From Chloroflexota bacterium (GTDB lineage Bacteria > Chloroflexota > Anaerolineae > Anaerolineales > DRMV01): a stretch of 9,286 bases of DNA. Below the pieces are notes generated by a model, which was given only the letters and a program-made list of their open reading frames with translations, did not search any database and was not told the origin of the DNA. The translations under genes were made by a program, and so were the position numbers. Positions 6,112-9,286 of the stretch are shown one piece after another. How positions within the stretch are numbered: the stretch's first letter is position 1; each line of letters starts with the position of its first letter. The DNA is taken from the NCBI GenBank assembly GCA_013153135.1, contig JAADFA010000018.1, positions 1 to 9,286 of the forward strand, read 5' to 3'.

Positions 6112-7728
6112 TCATGTTCGGGTCGACCCTGGTTCGCGCAACAGGGCGCGCGTCAGATTCCGGCGCAGGATCGCGCTGGCGGTCAACAAACCACTGACCA
6201 GCGCGCCGCCCACGCCCGGGGTTACGACGTCCACACCGGTGAGATAGAGCCCGGGAATGGGCGTTGGGGCGCGCAACAGGGATTCGCGAAAGCGGGCGGG
6301 CGTAGGGTTCAAGCCATAAATCGCGCCGCGCGGGTGACCGGTGAAGGTAACCGTGCTGACGGGTGTCGACAGCTCCGCGTGCACGATGTGGCCTCGAACC
6401 TGGGGCACAGCTTGCTCCAAAACCTGACGCAATCGGGCTGCAAAACGCGCCTTCAAGGTCGTGTAGTCCTTACCGCGGCGATTCCATGGTTGCTGGGCCC
6501 ACCGCGCGAACCACGACCAACGGGCGGGGACGATCACTTGTACGGTCGCACGGTTCGGATAGCGCTCGTTGAACGACGGATCGCGCGCGGAGCCGAAGGA
6601 AATGAAAACCAAAGGAAAAGGCGCTTCGGGGTTGGCCAAATAGCGCGCGAGGTTTTGGTCATGGTCGGGGCTGGGGTAGAGCCATAAGTTATACCGGGGC
6701 AAGTTCAGCTCGGCTGCGCTCCGATCCAGGCCGACGTACAGGTTGAGATGGGCGAGCGAGAGGCCCACGCGTTCGATCACGCCCTGGGCCTGGGCGCGGA
6801 CGGGATGACCTTCGGGAAGAAGGCGGGTGAAGGTGGCCGCGAAGCCCGCATTGCTGATGATGGTCCGTGCGTGGATGACGTGGCCGTTCTGCAGCTGCAC
6901 CCCTACCGCGTGCCCGCGCGTATCCAGTACCACGCGCGCGACTTCGGCCCGGACGACCACGGCCCCGCCATGTTCACGAAGCACGCGTTCGGCCTGTCGC
7001 GCGAACATGGACGCGCCACCCACAGGGTAGACCGCGCCGGGCCAATAGTGATGCGTGAGCATGGCTTGCATGGCAAAGCTGCTGCGCGCGGGAGGCAGGC
7101 CATAGTCGCCGTATTGACCTGATAACACCCCACGTAGCCACGGGTCAGTGATGTGGCGGGCGAGCACCGCGGCCGTGGTTTGGTCCGCGTAGCGAAAGAA
7201 ACCGCGCGCCGTGAAGGGCTGCGCCATGCGGCTTAGGGCTTGGGGCAGGGTTTTGAGGGTGAAATAGGCCGCGCTATGCCGCACCGCGGCGCGCACGTCT
7301 TGTATGTAGGCATCCAGCCCGGTTCGCTGATCAGGGAAGGTTTGCAGCAGCGCATCGCGCCAGTCTTCCCGGCCCGCGACGAAGTCGACCACCCGATCTT
7401 GGATAACAATGCGGTCGTACACCGGGCCCAGGGAGGCCCATCGGACACCGGGCGTGACTACTGCAAACAGCCGACCGAGTAGCCGGTCCTCCCGCGCCGC
7501 GTCCGCACCGATGTAGTGCACGCCCACATCCCACTCAAAGCCTGAACGGGTGAAGGTGTGGGTGAAGCCTCCGGCTGTGTAGTGCCGTTCCAGCACAAGC
7601 ACGCGGCGGTCCCCGTAGCGGGCCAAGAGCACGGCTGTGGCCAAGCCACCCATACCCGAGCCGATCACAATGGCGTCATAGCCATCCCATTGCGAATGCC
7701 GCGCGTACGGGGTGCCAATTGTGCCCAT
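6112..7728 (-). CDS. FAD-dependent oxidoreductase, phytoene desaturase / retinol saturase superfamily
   Basis: This 538-residue flavoprotein has a Rossmann FAD site at its N-terminus: VIGSGMGG at 21-28, Glu47 in LVLERHY binding the adenosine ribose, and TAGGFTHTF at 51-59. These are followed by FEWDVGVHYIG (64-74), a stretch characteristic of the retinol-saturase/CrtISO side of the CrtI superfamily. The C-terminus has GAIYGL (468-473) and the FAD-closing PGLYLTGVDVVTPGVGGALVSG (492-513). Family members desaturate, saturate or isomerise conjugated polyenes such as carotenoids, phytoene or retinol. The substrate here cannot be told from sequence, and no carotenoid synthesis gene is in the window. 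Length is normal for the family. The ATG at 7728 follows a GGGGG-rich Shine-Dalgarno-like stretch. It is the first gene of the group with the anti-sigma factor (51 bp downstream) and lysA, and is divergent from the MFS transporter. Confidence 0.88.
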   Translation of the reverse strand: MGTIGTPYARHSQWDGYDAIVIGSGMGGLATAVLLARYGDRRVLVLERHYTAGGFTHTFTRSGFEWDVGVHYIGADAAREDRLLGRLFAVVTPGVRWASLGPVYDRIVIQDRVVDFVAGREDWRDALLQTFPDQRTGLDAYIQDVRAAVRHSAAYFTLKTLPQALSRMAQPFTARGFFRYADQTTAAVLARHITDPWLRGVLSGQYGDYGLPPARSSFAMQAMLTHHYWPGAVYPVGGASMFARQAERVLREHGGAVVVRAEVARVVLDTRGHAVGVQLQNGHVIHARTIISNAGFAATFTRLLPEGHPVRAQAQGVIERVGLSLAHLNLYVGLDRSAAELNLPRYNLWLYPSPDHDQNLARYLANPEAPFPLVFISFGSARDPSFNERYPNRATVQVIVPARWSWFARWAQQPWNRRGKDYTTLKARFAARLRQVLEQAVPQVRGHIVHAELSTPVSTVTFTGHPRGAIYGLNPTPARFRESLLRAPTPIPGLYLTGVDVVTPGVGGALVSGLLTASAILRRNLTRALLREPGSTRT

Positions 7729-7812
7729 CGCCCGCCCCCTGGTGATGATTCCGGCACATATTGTACTCGATGCTGAAGCTAGGCCGGGTATAATCCCCGC
7801 GGGGAGGTTGCT
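7729..7812 (+). promoter_or_regulatory. Divergent promoter region between the oxidoreductase and the MFS transporter
   Basis: This 84-bp region must serve both genes. For the transporter, a perfect TATAAT lies at 7789-7794; a weak -35 (TCGATG, 7767-7772, 3 of 6 matches) is 16 bp upstream. The perfect palindrome CCCCGCGGGG (7795-7804) follows at once, and its right half is part of the Shine-Dalgarno GGGGAGG (7801-7807) for the ATG at 7813. Transcription from this box would start at about 7800, leaving a leader of about 12 nt. On the minus strand TACAAT (7765-7760) is a possible -10 for the oxidoreductase, 31 nt before its ATG, without a good -35. Confidence 0.55.
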
Positions 7813-8991
7813 ATGGCGCGGTCGTCACGTCCACCTTCGACGCGCTTCCCATACGCGGCCGTGTTGTTGATTTCGTTTGGCCATTTTATACACGATATTT
7901 TTCCGGCCTTTTATGGGGTGCTGTTGCCCAAGCTCGCCCCAGCCCTCGGGCTCACGCGTGCGACCGCGGGGCTGCTCACCTTTGCTCGGCAGGCACCCGC
8001 GGCCCTCAATCCCTTTTTGGGATATTGGGCTGATCGGATTTCCTTGCGCTGGTTTGTCATTTTGGCCCCGGGCTTGACCGCGACGGGCATGACGTTGTTG
8101 GGGTGGATGCCCGATGTGCCAAGCCTCGCCGTATTGCTCTTGGTCGTAGGGGTGAGCGTCGCGCTGTTCCATGCCCCGGCCCCGGCCCTGGTCGCGCGGG
8201 TCAGCCATCCCTATACAGGCCGGGGAATGAGCCTGTTCATGGCCGCGGGGGAATTGGGCCGCGCGGTCGGTCCGGTGATCGCGGTGGCTACAGTGCATTG
8301 GCTGGGAATGCGACGTTTGCCCGCGTTGGCCTTGTTGGGTTGGCTGGCTTCGGCCGTGCTCGCGTGGCGTTTGGCCACGGTTGAGGCTACGCTGGCCCGC
8401 CGTACGGGGCTCTCGTGGCGTCACGTGCGTGCGTGGACGCGGCGTTTTGTTGTTCCCCTCACGGTGCTCATTCTGGGCCGCGCGGCCATTGTGGGCGCGC
8501 TGGGTACGTACCTCGCTTGGTATCTCACCGAGCGCGGCCTGCCTTTGACTCGGGCAGGCTTCTGGGTCGCGGGATACGAGCTCGCGGGTGTGGCCGGTGC
8601 GTTGACGTTGGGCACGGTGAGCGACTTTTTGGGACGTCGGCGGACCGTGGCGTTGAGCACGGTCCTGGCCGCAGGGTTTTTGCTCGCGTTCGTTATGACG
8701 CCCGTGCCGTGGAATGTATGGTGGCTCTTGCCATTGGGCTTCACCGCGCTTGCGATCCAACCGGTCATGTTGGCCCTGGTGCAAGATCTGGCGCCGGACC
8801 ATCGTGCGACGGCCAACGGGATTTACCTCGCGATGAGTTTTTTGCTCCGTCCCGTGGGTGTGAGCGCTGTAGGGGCTATTGCGGATAGGTTCCATTGGGA
8901 CATGGCGTTTGTGGCGGCGGCAGGCTGGGCTGTGCTCACGTTGGCCGTCCTGCCGTGGTTGCGTCCGGCTGCGGTTGGGCGCGAGGGGTAG
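7813..8991 (+). CDS. MFS transporter, fosmidomycin-resistance (FSR)-like
   Basis: This 392-residue integral membrane protein of the major facilitator superfamily moves small molecules across the cytoplasmic membrane, usually with proton exchange. Its hydrophobicity pattern gives about 12 segments in two halves, with a central basic loop near 190-212. Motif-A-like loops appear in both halves: GYWADRISLRW at 70-80 and SDFLGRRRT at 270-278. The opening GHFIHDIFPAFYGVLLPKL (23-41) and LFHAPAPALVA (118-128), followed by FMAAGELGRAVGPV (142-155), resemble the FSR/antibiotic-efflux subgroup. Substrate is unknown, and resistance should not be assumed. ATG 7813 is well supported by GGGGAGG six nt upstream. 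The gene stands alone on the plus strand; no terminator with a T-run is visible after the stop, only the palindromic repeat region. The gene appears intact. Confidence 0.88.
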   Translation: MARSSRPPSTRFPYAAVLLISFGHFIHDIFPAFYGVLLPKLAPALGLTRATAGLLTFARQAPAALNPFLGYWADRISLRWFVILAPGLTATGMTLLGWMPDVPSLAVLLLVVGVSVALFHAPAPALVARVSHPYTGRGMSLFMAAGELGRAVGPVIAVATVHWLGMRRLPALALLGWLASAVLAWRLATVEATLARRTGLSWRHVRAWTRRFVVPLTVLILGRAAIVGALGTYLAWYLTERGLPLTRAGFWVAGYELAGVAGALTLGTVSDFLGRRRTVALSTVLAAGFLLAFVMTPVPWNVWWLLPLGFTALAIQPVMLALVQDLAPDHRATANGIYLAMSFLLRPVGVSAVGAIADRFHWDMAFVAAAGWAVLTLAVLPWLRPAAVGREG

Positions 8992-9022
8992 GTCTAGAGG
9001 GTGCAGGCAAATCTCGTAGAAG

Positions 9023-9171
9023 CCCATGCCGCGGGCGGCGAAACCCGCCCGCTATCCTCGCCGCTGTCGTGCGCGCTCGCGCGTTGGGCCGGATAAATTG
9101 TGCGCAATTTTATACAAACTAGCCGCGGGCTTCCAGCCCGCGGCGGCCGTGGCACGCGAGCGCGCCATGGC
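9023..9171. repeat. Copy 1 of a ~150-bp tandem repeat rich in palindromes
   Basis: Copy 1 starts with CCCATGCCGCGGGCGGCG and recurs 149-150 bp later as copy 2. The first 18 bases are identical, followed by one A/G change and 17 more identical bases. After a more diverged middle, GCGCGTTGGGCC, ATTTTAT and AACTAGCCGCGGGC match again. Inside the unit are a hairpin at 9031-9052 (8-bp arms), a hairpin at 9122-9144 (9-bp arms) and an 11-bp inverted repeat linking 9071-9081 with 9155-9165. Copy 1 alone has an A/T-rich palindrome at 9095-9110 (arms AAATTG/CAATTT). There is no ORF. Nothing in 8992-9022 is recognisable. Confidence 0.8.
9122..9144. repeat. Perfect GC-rich hairpin within the repeat
   Basis: The 9-bp arms GCCGCGGGC (9122-9130) and GCCCGCGGC (9136-9144) are exact reverse complements around the 5-nt loop TTCCA. 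There is no T-run after either arm, so it is not a standard intrinsic terminator, though it could stall or protect the 3' end of the transporter mRNA. Its left arm and loop recur at 9272-9286 in copy 2. The same 9-mer also occurs at 9028-9036. Confidence 0.8.
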
Positions 9172-9286
9172 CCCATGCCGCGGGCGGCGGAACCCGCCCG
9201 CTATCCTTGCCGCCTGCCACGCGTTCCCGCGCGTTGGGCCAGCCATCCCGCGCGTCATTTTATGGCAACTAGCCGCGGGCTTCCAG
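9172..9286. repeat. Copy 2 of the ~150-bp tandem repeat (cut by the window edge)
   Basis: This copy follows copy 1 without a gap and keeps its first 18 bases exactly, as well as the hairpin at 9180-9201 and the end segment AACTAGCCGCGGGCTTCCAG (9267-9286). The middle (about 9213-9266) differs from copy 1 by many substitutions and about one inserted or deleted base. The window ends just as the second hairpin begins, so further copies may follow. The type of element is not identified. It carries no coding potential. Confidence 0.75.

Noticed and set aside
7825..9027. 400-codon open frame on the minus strand opposite the MFS transporter
   Set aside because: Its composition (rich in Arg, Gln, His, Glu, Pro; few hydrophobic residues) is a shadow of the GC-rich transporter codons. 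It resembles no family and has no ribosome site.
9023..9286. CRISPR array at the right end
   Set aside because: The period is about 150 bp and the middles are homologous rather than unique spacers, which does not fit CRISPR repeats.

Overview
The window is GC-rich bacterial chromosomal DNA, strikingly rich in CGCG/GCGCG. Gene content (a Taq-type M32 carboxypeptidase, an RskA-type anti-sigma factor with a proline-rich linker, a RetSat/CrtI-like oxidoreductase) and style suggest a Chloroflexota-like, possibly thermophilic bacterium. This is an inference from style; no ribosomal or other phylogenetic marker is present.

Layout, left to right. Positions 1-156 hold the 5' end of an insertion sequence (probably IS3 family) whose transposase reads leftward out of the window. 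Positions 161-216 are a degenerate 7-bp tandem repeat that ends exactly at the next gene's stop codon. Then come six genes on the minus strand. The first transcription group (read right to left) is a short-chain dehydrogenase/reductase lacking the usual catalytic residues (3875-3150), an M32 carboxypeptidase (3146-1608) and an RsmF-type rRNA m5C methyltransferase (1605-217). Gaps of only 3 and 2 nt suggest translational coupling. A 249-bp gap (3876-4124) separates it from a second group: a FAD oxidoreductase of the phytoene desaturase/retinol saturase superfamily (7728-6112), an RskA-like membrane anti-sigma factor (6060-5335) and a diaminopimelate decarboxylase (5312-4125).

An 84-bp divergent intergenic region (7729-7812) separates the oxidoreductase from a plus-strand MFS transporter (7813-8991) of the fosmidomycin-resistance-like type. 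It contains a perfect TATAAT box for the transporter. After the transporter the last ~295 bp are non-coding and hold two tandem copies of a ~150-bp repeat with GC-rich palindromes. The second copy is cut by the window edge.

Functionally these are mostly housekeeping or metabolic genes: rRNA modification, peptide breakdown, lysine synthesis, envelope-stress signalling and redox chemistry on a probable isoprenoid-like substrate. I found no CRISPR array, toxin-antitoxin pair, defence island or obvious novel multi-gene system. The more unusual points are the degenerate reductase in a tight operon, the anti-sigma factor without an adjacent sigma gene, and the two unrelated repeat structures at the window's edges.
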